Part shown: piece after piece, positions 49,331 through 60,813 of the stretch
Layout of the letters: each line of letters opens with the position of its first letter
Numbering within the stretch: the first letter of the stretch is position 1
Assembly: GCF_035046485.1 (NCBI RefSeq)
Contig: NW_026917454.1
Location: 1-64,000 of the forward strand
Length of the DNA stretch: 64,000 bases
Reading direction: 5' to 3'
Origin: Aedes albopictus
Lineage: Eukaryota; Arthropoda; Insecta; Diptera; Culicidae
Program-made: the position numbers and the translations under genes
Notes under the pieces: model-generated
What the model was told of the DNA's origin: nothing
The model's input: the letters and a program-made list of their open reading frames with translations, nothing else
Databases searched by the model: none

Positions 49331-50290
49331 TCATACTCATATAGTTTACGAAACTATACAAAACCACAGAGAACAGACGATTAAGCTCGAACAAAAACAC
49401 GTCGAAATCGTGTGTAAAGGATTTAAGTGCACCTCAACGCCACCAACGGAGACTGCCCCACATATAAAGTCGATTTGACCCCACGATGGCAGTGTTCATC
49501 GTTAAAATACACTAGCCCACAAAACGACACGAGCGCCAAACGGCCAAAAACGGCGAACACAGGAAACAAAAATGACAACACGACAATGAAAGTGATGGGA
49601 CGCTAGCGCCACGCAACGGGAGCATAACCAAACCACATGCTCTGATATGACCGTTGCAAAGTTTTACACAAGGCGGAAAGCAAAGATAGACGTCTGTTCT
49701 CTGTGACAAAACTGCAATGCCTATTTGCATATTCACATATCGGGCGCCCATGCCGCTTAAAAGTCATCTCAATTCAGCCTGCCCCCCCCCCCTGGGCTCC
49801 CTCCAGAAAAAATCCTAGCTACGCCAATGATTTTACGACTCTGTGTCGAAAATTGATATAACGTTGAGACAATGCATTCTGAAGAAAAATGAAAGTTTTA
49901 TATTCTTGAATCGAAAGAAAATCCGAATGTAAAAAATCGATTCGGTCGATTTTATGGGGCTTCAACATCGATTCAAAAAATCGATTAATCGAAACAAAAA
50001 CATCGATGTTGCGAACATCGATTTAAAATTGCCCAACGCTATCTTCAGGGAGTCCTTGATGAAATCTCCAGAATATCAGCCTTACGATCATGTTTGTCAT
50101 CATGATGAAATCTTTTTAAACTGCAGTTTAATAATATGGCACATTATTGTTTATGTTAATCATTTAGACAATTACGTTGCGCTATAATAATTTTCAGAAA
50201 TATCACTGAAATTTCATAAAGCGGTGTAGTTCAAACCACTTAATTAGTTCAAGCTTTAATTGTTTCAGGTCAAGTCGAATTTCCTTCTAA

Positions 50291-51240
50291 CTAGATCCGT
50301 TCAACGTCCAACCACAGCCCCCCCAAAGCCGTGGCCACATTCACCTTAGGGTCGTACTGCAGCGGAAGTTGCGTCTTCTCGTTAACCGTGAACCGCAACC
50401 GGCTCACCAGCTGGGCAATTCCAAATTTCACCTCCAGCAGGGCGAAGCGCATCCCTATGCAGTTCCGTGGACCGTGCCCAAACGGAAGGAAGCTTTGGGA
50501 GGGCCGCGCGTTGACGGCCTCCGCGGTGAACCGGTCCAGATCGAAACGGGACGGGTCCGGGTAGATGACCGGATCGTGATGAATCGAGTGGATCGGAATC
50601 ATTACTATGGTGCCCTTTTCGAGGGTGAAATCCGGTTTGCGAATCTCATAGGGTTCGTTCGCTACGCGAAATATTTGCCCGATTGGAGCAAACTTCCCAA
50701 GGGGATCAAAGTTTATAGAAATGTGGAACTTGAAAAGCTTACTAGTTAAATCAACCTATCGTGGACGATTTGCTCCACATAAACCATATCCTTCAGGGCT
50801 TCGTAAGTCAGCAGACCATCGTGTTTGGCAAGAACCCGTTGAACTTCCTCCCGAGCTTTGTCCTGAATCTCCTGATTGTATGCCAACTCAAACAATGCAA
50901 ACGACAACGCCTTGGAAGACGTTTCAAATCCACCGAAGAAAAACAGGAACGCCTGGGCAATCACATCCTTCATTGTGATGATCTTTTTCGAATCTTCCTC
51001 ATCCTCTTCGATCGTGCCTTTGTTCTTCAACTGCATCAACAGCTGCAGACAATCCGGACGGGAGATGTTATTCTTCTCACGATGTTCTACAGTCTTTCGA
51101 ACGATGCCCACAAAATACCTTTCGATATCTGCTGTAGTTTGCTTCAGTCGCAGCTTCACAGCCCACTCCCGGAAACTAATTAACAGAAGCATATAGATCA
51201 TCTCCAACGGTGGCGGGTTGAACACCCTATCGGCAATGTC
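50291..51240 (-). pseudogene. CYP6 P450 pseudogene, 5'-truncated
   Basis: This is a close copy of the gene at 43872-45450 in the opposite orientation. It covers the second half of exon 1 (51240-50760, about 95% of residues identical by eye), a shortened 53-bp intron (50759-50707) and all of exon 2 (50706-50291, 416 nt, the same length as its relative). Breaks: everything before about residue 207 is missing; the splice donor G is A at 50759; the acceptor AG and its pyrimidine tract are lost; the ExxR glutamate and arginine are replaced (reading DPLG); and FDPDRF has become FDLDRF. Helix I GGFET and the heme loop FGHGPRNCIG remain. The retained intron shows that it arose by DNA duplication. About 35 bp of matching 3' flank follows the stop. 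Confidence 0.93.
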
Positions 51241-51241
51241 A

Positions 51242-52330
51242 AGGCAAGTTTTTGTCGGGGCCGATCAAATCAACGACGGATCAGATGTTCACCCTGCTGC
51301 AGATTCTCGATAAATTTCGGGAGTGCAACTTGCAGACCCATAATCTGTTTATTGATTTCAAGGCGGCGTACGATTCAGTGAAGAGAAACGAGTTATGGCA
51401 GATTACGATTAGACTGATTTGTGCGACGTTTGACGGTTCCAAATCAAGTGTACGGGTTGCGGATGAAATTTCGTTCTCGTTCGTAACCCTAGACGGGCTG
51501 AAGCAGGGCGATGCTCTTTCGAACTTACTGTTCAACATAGCGCTGGAAGGAGTAATAAGGAGAGCTGGTGTGCAAAGGAGTGGAACCCTTGTCACGAGGT
51601 CGCATATGCTCCTGGGCTTCGCGGATGATATCGACATCATCGGGATCGACCGTCGGGCCGTGGAAGAGGCGTTCATATCTTTCAAGAGCGAGGCTGCGAG
51701 GATTGGACTAACGATTAGCAGTACAAAGACCAAGTACAAGATTGCTGGTGATCAACGTCACCAATTGCTTAGTACTTATCGAAAACAACTTTAATGACAA
51801 GCAAATTTGTATTCAAACTGAAGCTTACTTTCGAGGCTAGTAGTACAAGGTTACTTAACTGAAATTTGTTTCGAAAATTTTCGTAATTTAACGAACTTCG
51901 GCCAAAATAGGAGCAGCCCGCGGGCCGTACCTAAAATTTTACTCTATCGAGCAAATTTCGAAAAATTGTTAATATGACTGAGGTTTTTATTCATCAGCTA
52001 CAACATCAAGCTTTGGATTGAGCATAAGTTTGTAACATATCTCTTCATTTTTTATTTATTTTTAACCAAATGATGTTCAAAAATGTGATAAGCGCTGAGC
52101 ATCACTGTGCTAGATGGTGAAAAGTTGGATGTTGTGGACGAATTTTGTTTATCTTAGTACTCTAGTGACGTGCGATAGTGATATTACCTGCGAAATGAGA
52201 AGACGGATTGCGGCAGCAAATCGGGCCATACGGTCATGAAACGTGGACGTAAAAAGAAGTTTGGAGTCTTCGAACGTAAAGTATTACGAACAATACAAGG
52301 CGGCAGAGATGTCCATATCCTCATTGTAGA
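51242..52330 (+). pseudogene. LINE reverse transcriptase and downstream region, decayed
   Basis: 51252-51794 is open and reads as a LINE reverse transcriptase: TTDQMFTLLQILDKF, FIDFKAAYDSV, LDGLKQGDALSNLLFNIAL and the active-site FADDIDII. About ten residues before the RLI..TFDGSKSS block appear deleted. Remnants of the C-terminal part follow in other frames near 52140-52310 (CEMRRRIAAANRA, YGHETWT, FERKVLRTIQGG). The left edge meets the P450 pseudogene at about 51240. It is non-functional. Confidence 0.8.
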
Positions 52331-52880
52331 AAAGAGAAATAGAAAATACACCACTCACGCTGTGCATCTCAACAGGAGCCCTCTTATATGTGGATCCACC
52401 ACTGCGATTCGGATGCGCGCAAGCTTGGTGGGTAGAAATAAATCTCTTAGCTCCATGAGCACTAGGCCACACAACAGTGCGGTGAGAGCGCTTTAAAATT
52501 CTCTCCGGTGAAAGTGTAAAAAATCACCCGGGCGCACGCTCCAGTGAGGTTTTTGCGCCAGAGTGCGCGCTGCGGTGAAACACCGGAGAGTTCTCGCCCC
52601 GGTGACACCATGGTGGTGATTCGATGACTGCTGGGTGAAAACACGGGAGAGCGCGCGAGAGCGATGCACGCGATAGAGTGAGCCACACTCGATCGAAGGC
52701 GAACGAGCAAGAGCACACACTAGCGCTTGGTCTACCCACCACCCACAACATGAGAAACTGGCTTCTTGGTGTGGTGAAAAATGTTCCTATCCTCAGTGTG
52801 GTCGACAAACTGACGCCCCAGTGAATCGCTACGGTGAAATACCATCTCTGCAAGGCGGTAAACTGGAGGATGGCATTTGC
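52331..52880. other. Insertion within the LINE
   Basis: About 550 bp separating two C-terminal pieces of the same LINE. It contains repeated GGTGAAA, GAGAGCGCG and CCGGTGA motifs at 52495-52720. It is probably another mobile element or a complex repeat, not recognised. Confidence 0.45.
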
Positions 52881-53200
52881 CGGCGTCGCATGAACAATTC
52901 GTAGTATGTAAAGAGAAGGATATAACAAAACGAATAAAACACGGCAGGCTGCGGTGGGCTGGGCACGTAGCTCGTATGCCGGAGGAACGACAAGCTAAAA
53001 TCATATTCAGCAGAGAACCAGGAAGAGGTCGTCGGCTTCGTGGAAGGCCGCGCACACGTTGGCTTCTTACAGTTGAGGAGGACCTGAGGCCTCTAAACGT
53101 TCAAGGCGAATGCGAGCGATTAGCCCAGGACCGAGAACAGTAGAGGCGGATGCTTCATTCGGTTTAGACTCACCGCTATGAGTTGTAGCAAAAGTGTCGA
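52881..53200 (+). pseudogene. LINE C-terminal fragment
   Basis: The plus-strand frame at 52877-53143 reads KRIKHGRLRWAGHVARMPEE, then LRGRPRTRWLLTVEEDLRPL. This is the conserved C-terminal region of many insect LINE ORF2 proteins. It probably belongs to the same copy as 51242-52330. Confidence 0.8.
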
Positions 53201-53536
53201 GGAGAATCGCTAAGACTTAGTGAAAATAATCATCATACCGTACTACTTCGTACCATGATGAAAAATCTGATCTCGGTCGAAATTCTACTTCAAACAAGAA
53301 TGCTTTAGAGAAACACTATTATTTTCATTTTCATTTTGCAGCAGTTGGTGGGGCAATAAGAGCGCAAGTCGATCCAAAGCCGAAGATCAAGGAGAGGTAA
53401 TGGCCGTAATAGTCCGTGCGGACCACATGAACACCATCGGAAGGGTAATGGTATAGGCTGGGGAGAGGGAATGGACTGAGCTTGAGACACAATAGTGCAA
53501 GTATGGAAGAAAGTGTGAAATTGGTTTCTGTAGTAA

Positions 53537-53700
53537 GGGAACATCCATAAATTACGTCACGCAAAAATCGACCATTTTCAACCCCCCTCCTCCTATGTCG
53601 CACTTTTTGTATGGGACCTCTAAAATTTTTATATGGGTTGTCACACTTTTCTGAAACCCCCCTCCCCCCTCAAAGCGTGACGTAATTTATGGACGTTCCC
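53537..53700. mobile_element. MITE with TAA target duplication
   Basis: The termini are inverted: the left reads GGAACATCCATAAATTACG and the right ACGTAATTTATGGACGTTCCC. They are flanked by TAA at 53534-53536 and 53701-53703. The length is 164 bp, the same family as 35294 and 59016. Confidence 0.9.
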
Positions 53701-53703
53701 TAA

Positions 53704-54307
53704 GGTTCATGTAGTCTGCTAGGTCCTTGTCAATTTGTCAGCTAGTTGCCTTAGATTCCCAAACTCAGGTAGTGTTACTGTTTTGCCCTGTGTCATGTCA
53801 TATCAAATATGTAGTCTCTACTCTATTAAAATATTCTATCAAGTAGATATGTTCATTATGTTAGTAATTGCTGATCATCATGTTTTTGCGTCATTTATTG
53901 CAGATCATTATTTATGAAAAGTAGTAATTTTCATCCAAAATGTCCAGATCAATTGGTCTCATTGACAACGCATTAGCTTCAAAACTAATAAATATTTGCA
54001 TCAAACAGGATTTGCTCCTAGATCCTGGCAATGTACGGCTAAGTCGTCGAATGGCTCTATCAGCCCTACTAGTTTTTCTTGTAGAAAACATCTCATACCC
54101 CCTCGCTCTTCATATCATACCAACATTTAAATACATTTATATATCTTCCTTGTCATACATAAGTTACGTTGTCCTGCTAGTCAAAGAAATAATCAGTTTT
54201 CGTCGAGTCGAGACGCATTCACATCTTTGCTCGCATTGGTGTACGAATGAAATCAAATATATGTAAAAATAAAATCGTTCATACAAACTCGAATAAGCTA
54301 GAATCTT
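53704..54307. other. No gene recognised
   Basis: A 108-codon plus-strand frame at 53940-54266 has hydrophobic stretches, but I do not recognise it and no promoter or relative is visible. It could be chance. Confidence 0.35.
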
Positions 54308-55556
54308 ATACGGCAAAATTTGCGATTTTGGGCTTTTTTTGATTGCAAGCCATTAGGTATGGAAATACAGGGGATAGACAAAATGATCGGGACAGGCAAA
54401 ATTTTCCCTTCTCAAAAAAATTTCAAATAGTTGCAACTTTTCGAAAAGTGCATCAAATATTCTCAAATTTTCACTGTAAGTTCATCAACTATTTGTGTAT
54501 CAGTGGACAAAATTTGAAAAAGATCGAACTATTTTGCACGAAGTTATATAGATTCTCAAAAAAGGTAGAATTATTCGATAGCCAACTTTGAGCTGTTATA
54601 TCTCCGGATTCGATGAACCGAATGCAATGAAATTTTGACCATTTACGGCTTATATAATAAGCTTTGAAAAACTTTTGTCATAACTTAAAATTTTTAACAC
54701 GGAAGAAAATTATAACGATTAGACTATTTTTCTAATAAAACACCAAATTTTCTTAAATTTCAATATCGTTTCAAAATTCAAGATGCTAATTATAGTTCAT
54801 TTAAATTCCCTCCGATTGTCTCGAATACAGATATGTTTTGAAAGAAAGTAACACGGCGGCAATTCATTGAAAAAGTAATGGGATGCATATTAAAAAAACT
54901 AAAAGACTAATTTACTAAAAAATCATAAAATAATGTAATCGCTATAACTTTTTCTCTTGTTATTAATTTCAAGTTTAGTCAAACATTTTTCAGAGCTCAT
55001 TATATAAGTCATAAATGGACAAAATTTCATAGCATTCGGTTTATTGAATCCGGAGATATAACAGCTCAAAGTTGGCTATCGGATAATTCTACCTTTTTCT
55101 GAAATGCTCATAACTTCGTGCAGAATAGCCCGATCTTTCCCAAATTTTGTCCACTGATACACAACTAGTTGATCAACTTACAGTAAAAATTTTAGAATAT
55201 TTGATGCACTTTTTGAAAAGTTACAGCTAATTAAACATTTTTTGAAAAGTGAAAATTTTGCGTAAAATATTACGTTTTACCATATCAAATTCAATAGATT
55301 TCAGCATTTTATGTTACATAGTAAATAAACTTGCATGCAACTTTTGGAAGGTGACTTGTATGTATGGGAAATATCGAACCTAACATAAATCGCTTAAAAC
55401 TATCAAATTCGATTTTGTTAAACGAAATATTTAGCATGAGTCGTTAATTTACATGTTAATTGACCAATTTACCTTTTGATTGCTTAAAAATAATATTTCC
55501 ATGCTTAATGGCTTGCAGTAAAAAAAGCCCAAAATCGTATATTTTACCGTATAAAT
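54308..55556. mobile_element. 1.25-kb hairpin element
   Basis: The outer ends at 54308-54362 and 55494-55556 are inverted (GATTTTGGGCTTTTTTTGAT against AAAAAAAGCCCAAAATCG, with GCAAGCCATTA/TAATGGCTTGC). Within them, 54403-54690 and 54868-55258 are inverted copies of the 1-422 repeat. This may be one foldback element, or one repeat inserted in another. No coding sequence. Confidence 0.75.
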
Positions 55557-55985
55557 AGAGGTAAAGCTCTAAATTGTGACGTGCTGGAGCTAATCTGAGC
55601 CCGGATTCGGATTCAGCGGCCCAAAATCCGTCGGAGACACATAAGTTTGCTCTTGAGGCAGACCAACCCGAGCAGAAGGGAATACCAACAGCATAATAAA
55701 ATGGGTTATTTTGGCAAAATAACTGAGTAACGCAAAGAGTTATTTTCATGTTATTAACATAACATACCATGTTATAAACTTGTCTGTCATAAGCGGCGAA
55801 ATAACAAAAATCATAAGAGAAAAATGTTCCTGGAAGACCAGTTGAATAGCAGCTTTTGTTAGTTTCATAACAACTTTATAACAGTGAATTTATTCAATGT
55901 TTCATGTTTCAATAACACATTTTGAAATTAAAAAGTTATTAGTAACAATATGAATGCAAAATGAGTTATAATATCAGAATCATAA
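55557..55985. other. No gene; AT-rich with possible TE terminus
   Basis: CCGAGCAGAAGGGAATACC near 55668 resembles the reverse complement of a stretch near 60030 (GAATATTCTCCTCTGCTCGG type), suggesting ends of one element family. Pairing over this distance is uncertain. Confidence 0.35.
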
Positions 55986-57950
55986 CAAATATTTTTGCCT
56001 TTCTCGTACACCAAGGTGTACCGAAAGGCTATATGTTCACTCCAAAAACGAAAATTTGGTAGAACCCTCGGAGGGGTCAAGTCTTATATACCAATCGACT
56101 CAGCTCGACGAGTTGAGATGATGTCTGTGTGTGTATGTGTGTGTGTGTGTATGTATGTGTGTGCGTATGTGCGTGTGTGTGTGTATGTGTACAAAAAGGT
56201 CACCTCATTTTTAGATAGTAAATATCAACCGATTTCAACGACCGATGGTTCATTCGACGGGGCATTTTGTCCCATTGTTTCCTATTGAAAATGGTTCAGA
56301 TCGGTCCAGCCGTTCCGGAGTTATGGCCATTTAGGTGTTGCGGATCGGTACCCCAGGAAGGGGCCAAATATGAAAACGCTACAAACCCATGCATGCGACA
56401 CATCAAACAGCGGCTTTTTCGATGAGCAGTAGGCAGGAAAACATTCTCAGACCATGTTTGAACTGGTAGTATTCCGGAACCGGTACCGGGTGTTCTGCCG
56501 GAAGTGACCAAATATGAGAGTGAACCAAACCTAAGCATGCGGCGCATCAAACAGCAGCATTTTCGATAACCTGATGAACAGTAGGCAGGAAAACATCCTC
56601 AGACCATATCTGAACCGATAGTGTTCCGGAACGCGTTCCGGGTGTTCCGCCGGAAGTGGCCAAATATGAAAGTGAACCAAACCAATGCATGCGGCACATC
56701 AAACAGCAACATTTTCGATAATCTAATAAACAGTAGGCAGGAAAACATTCTCAGAACATGTTTGAATCGGTAGTATTCCGGAACCGGTTCCGGGTGTTCT
56801 GCAGAAAGTGGCCAAATATGAGAGTGAACCAAACCAATGCATGTGACACATCAAACAGGGGCTTTTTCGAAAACCTGATGAACAGTAGGCAGGAAAACAT
56901 TCTCAGACCATATCGGAACCGGTAGTGTTACAGAACCGGTTCCAGATGTCCCGCCGGAAGTAGCGCAGTATAAAAGTTAACCAAACCCTTACATGCGATG
57001 CATCAAATCGCGGCCCTTTAGGCAACCTGATAAACGGTTAGCAAGAAAATAGTTTCAGACCATATTTGGAACAACCGATAGTGTTCCGGAACCGGTTCCG
57101 GGTGTCCCGGAGGTAGTGGTTAAATGTAGAAGAGAACCAAATCTGCGGCACATTAAACAGCGGCTTTTTAAATAACGTGGTGAACGATTAGCAAGAAAAT
57201 AGGCATAGACCACATCTAAGATCTTTTTAAAGTCTACCGATAGTGTTCCGGAATCGATCTGGGGTATCCCGCTTGAAGTTGCCAAATATCAAAAGGTACC
57301 AAACCAATGCATGCGACACATCAGATAGCGGCTTTTGCGATAGGTTGATGAACGGTTAGCAAGAAGATTGGCTCAGACCACATAAGACAACATCGGTAGT
57401 GTTCCAGAACTGTTTCGGTTGTTACGCCGGAAGTGGTCAAATGCAAAAATGAACGAAACCCATCCATTAGACGCATAAATACATGGCTTTTAAGAAAACT
57501 TGATGAAACAGTTAGCAAGAAACTAGTCTCAAACCATATAAAGGATAATCGGTACTGTCCCGGAATCGATTCCGGGTGTCCCGCCGGAAGTGACCAAATG
57601 AAAAAGCGATCCTAACCCATGCATGCTATACATCAAATCGTGACTTTTTCGATAACCCGAAAAACGATTAGCAAAAAAAAAAAATTGGCTCAGACCACAT
57701 TTAAAACTACCGGTAGTGTTCCGCATTCGGTTTCTCGGGTATCCTACCGAATGTGGCCAAATACAAAAGTGAACCAAACGCATGCATGCGACACATCAAA
57801 CCGTAGCTTTTTTTTTAATAACCAGAGGAACGATTAATAAGAAAATAGGCTCAGACCACATTAGAGGATACCAATAGTGATGCAAAACCAACATTGGGTG
57901 CTTCGTAGGAACTACAAAAGTGAACAAAATCAATGCAAGCGATAAATATG
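55986..57950. repeat. 152-bp tandem repeat with GT microsatellite leader
   Basis: A head region (55986-56120) leads into a GT-rich microsatellite (about 56125-56190). Tandem units follow, with GGAAGTGGCCAAATATG, ACCAAACCAATGCATGCG, CATCAAACAGCGGC and CCGGAACCGGTTCCGGGTGT. The GAAGTG motif falls at about 56501, 56653, 56805, 56957 and 57109, a period of 152, then drifts to 155-166 and decays. Confidence 0.9.
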
Positions 57951-59012
57951 TGTAAGAGAACAAAATCTTGACTGAGCTAAGGCCACATACTTACAGACTT
58001 CTCACTCTACTTATTTTCAACGGTTGAATCAAATATGAATCCTTTTTGCTGGTTTGACGTTTACCCACTATCGCCATCAAGCCAGCAGTAGCTTGTGAAA
58101 CGCAAACTGATTAGCATTTGGAGATTATTTTTTCGTGAGGATGAATATAATAGCAATTTGTACCAAATGATATGTCTGTGTGTCTGCACTACAGCAATCT
58201 CATCCAAGCACACCATTTAGGATTTCTGAGGTGTAAAAATATACAGTAGGATGGGTCAACGTTATATGGGAAAATGAAAATTATCGCATCAATCCCGGAC
58301 AAAGTGTTTTTCAATCTTCCTTTGCGTCTAAAACTACTGGGAAAGCTTTTTATGGAATTTAGTATGGTAAATTTCACTTGCTTGCATTTTTTTTTGTCAA
58401 TTTTTACATGTATATTGTAACCTATGATAATAAAATATAGCCTAAAGTGTGGAGAAAAAAAAAATTGTCGAAGACCGTAACGTCATCTGTGATTGTGAAA
58501 GAAGTTATATCCTACCTTGTAATTATCGTCTTGATGTTGATCGGCCTTCAGTGATGTAGTGAAGGTGCTCATGCAGTCAACTGAAAATTCAGATATTTTT
58601 CTGCTCTGTCTATACGTTTAACATGACGTCGGAATATTCCCAATTTTATTAAAATTATTGCTTTTCTAAATAAAGTATTCTCAGAATTTAGGAACATTTT
58701 GGATTACGTCGACGGAAAGATCATTCTTCGGAATAATGGCCCATGCACAGAAACTTGCTAAACAAAGCAATAGTGGAAGATTACAAAACAGGGACCGAAT
58801 TCTAGACCGCCCGATAGGTAGAAGATTGTCCGCATCACGACGGTTTCAAACCGAACGGACTCAATACATAGCAAAACTTCCGTATGACACTTCTAGGTTA
58901 AGCAAAGTCATCTAGACTAGAATACCTTGACCGATTGAACCCTTGAAAAGGCCCCATACGGACCGAAAAATCATAAACAAGTGTTTTCGATTCCCCTAAA
59001 AGTCTACAAAGC
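57951..59012. other. No gene recognised
   Basis: AT-rich. The phrase around AATATAGCCTAAAGTGT at 58436 resembles AACATAGCCTAGGGTGT at 41345, so old repeats are present. Confidence 0.45.
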
Positions 59013-59015
59013 CAA

Positions 59016-59179
59016 GGGGCTGTCCATTAATTACGAAAGGGATTTTTTGCGATTTTCCGACACCCCCTCCCCCCTTGTAAGATTTTTTGTATGAGAACCC
59101 AACAATTTTTGTATGGCGCGTAAGATTTCTCATATCCCCCCTCCCCCCATAAACCCTTACGTAATTAATAAACAGCCCC
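59016..59179. mobile_element. MITE with CAA target duplication
   Basis: The termini are inverted: the left reads GGGGCTGTCCATTAATTACG and the right ACGTAATTAATAAACAGCCCC. They are flanked by CAA at 59013-59015 and 59180-59182. The length is 164 bp, as in the copy at 53537. Confidence 0.88.
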
Positions 59180-59321
59180 CAACATTCTGAAGCAAAATCA
59201 TCGCAGTCGTATCCCAACCAAGGCAAGATCATGAGTACATGTTCGACGAGAAAGGCACTATCACCGCTAGGTGGATTAATCTGGGGTTTTTTTTTATCCT
59301 CGCAAGGTAGGTATGTAACCC

Positions 59322-59608
59322 CTAAGTTCGAGCGATTTCAGAGGAAAAAATGAATTTCTGTTGGTATCATTTTGAAAATAAAAAGTAATAAACAGTCATG
59401 ACTAAGGCCATAACCCACTATAACTCATAAGCCAATCATTCAAAGAGAATGGCACGCTTCCAGTCTTCCTGGCCCAAACGGCCTTGAGATAATTTCAAAA
59501 TTAATTTTGTTTATGAGTTATGGTGGATCATGGTTGTTCACTTTTTTATTTCCAAAATAGAACCAACAGATATTCTACATTTTTCCCCACTGAAATGGAT
59601 CGAACTAA
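59322..59608. mobile_element. Hairpin element
   Basis: Arms of about 120 bp are inverted copies. The left contains TTCTGTTGGTATCATTTTG and CACTATAACTCATAA; the right contains TTTATGAGTTATGGTGG and AGAACCAACAGATATTC. Non-coding. Confidence 0.7.
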
Positions 59609-60813
59609 ATGGAAATAAAAATTACAAGTAATTCTTAGTTCCGTGTCAAAAGTTCAGCTTAACCGATTCATAGACACCGAAGATATGGCGCAGAGACTCC
59701 AAATGGAAATCAGCAATAAATGTTAACTTTTTCATTTCTTTTGCTGTAAATCTTGCATGGTGTAGTTGTGATTGCTAAACTTTATTGTTGTGCTATTGAT
59801 GATCAAATAATGGTGCACTCTCAATAATACAATAATAACAGAACTTGTTCTACAACAAAACATCTTATTAAAATGTTATTTAAAAAAAAATATACCAATA
59901 GCAGGATCATAACAAAATAAGATTGCCCAACAAAACCTGTTTTGGAAAAGTTTTGCCTCAATAAGTTAATAATAACAAACCAAGATATAAAAAAAGGTTT
60001 TGTGATTCAGTTGTTATTATTTTGATATTCTCCTCTGCTCGGGGAAGTATTTGATTTCCAGCTAATATTCCAGCCTACAGTTTGTATTGATAATAATGAT
60101 TAAATCCGACAAGCCATGGTGATATCCCAACAGTTTTTTTACTACACCTTTTAGCTGTACATAATAATATCGCATAACGATAGCTTCAAAGCACTGCTGG
60201 TTTGGGAAGCATTTGGCAGATTATAACTAAATGATAACAAGTTCTGTTACGTTTTTTTTTCAAACAAATATGACGCCGTCCCCAAGTCACCCGTCGCTCA
60301 AGGAAGAGGGGAAAGTACAACCGAGCGTTACGGTCCATATAAAATTTTTAGGTTTATCGTACAAAAATGCGTAACGGAAGAGGAGGGGTGTTAAATCATG
60401 ACGGTTTTAGCGTTGCGTTATAAATGAATGTTATAAGTTTTGTTTTATAGCTTTTTGCTCGAGTGATCAATATTTCAAATTTTGAAATTATTTTGATACA
60501 AAAAATGTAGCAAATATTACAATATATGTGTTACAAAATTAAGTTATAGGCAAATATTTTAACACGCATAATGTAACAAATGCTGTTATATATCTGTTTG
60601 AATAACTAATACAAGTTTTGTTATAGTTTTGTTTTTGACATAATAACAAATTTTGTTTCAATTTTGTTATGGTTATTCACCTATAAGAATCCTTACAACA
60701 AAATTATATCAAATTCTGTTATTTCTAACGACGGTTGTTATAATTTAGTTATAATCTTGTTAGGAGCTTCTGGTCGGGAATAGTTAGTTTTTATGTCGCT
60801 GTGTAATCAACAA
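59609..60813. other. AT-rich region with TTGTTAT repeats
   Basis: Many dispersed TTGTTAT/ATAACAA motifs in both orientations, as in the bodies of some AT-rich MITEs. The end near 60755-60780 (GTTAGGAGCTTCTGGTCGGG) may be a terminus. No gene. Confidence 0.45.

Larger units (their letters stand above)
46806..50039. mobile_element. 3.2-kb TIR element carrying a minisatellite
   Basis: The left end GCATTGGGCAAGTTT and right end AAATTGCCCAACGC are inverted and flanked by TA (46804-46805 and 50040-50041). The next about 100 bp at each end are rich in ATCGAT/AATCGATT motifs (46828-46925 and 49935-50025). The interior is a 12-bp array (46990-49330), a SINE insertion and a 600-bp region at 49330-49930 without recognised protein. 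No transposase is seen, so it is presumably non-autonomous. Confidence 0.8.

Noticed and set aside
53940..54266. 108-codon frame with hydrophobic stretches
   Set aside because: No recognised family, no clear promoter, and AT-rich surroundings; not enough to call a gene.
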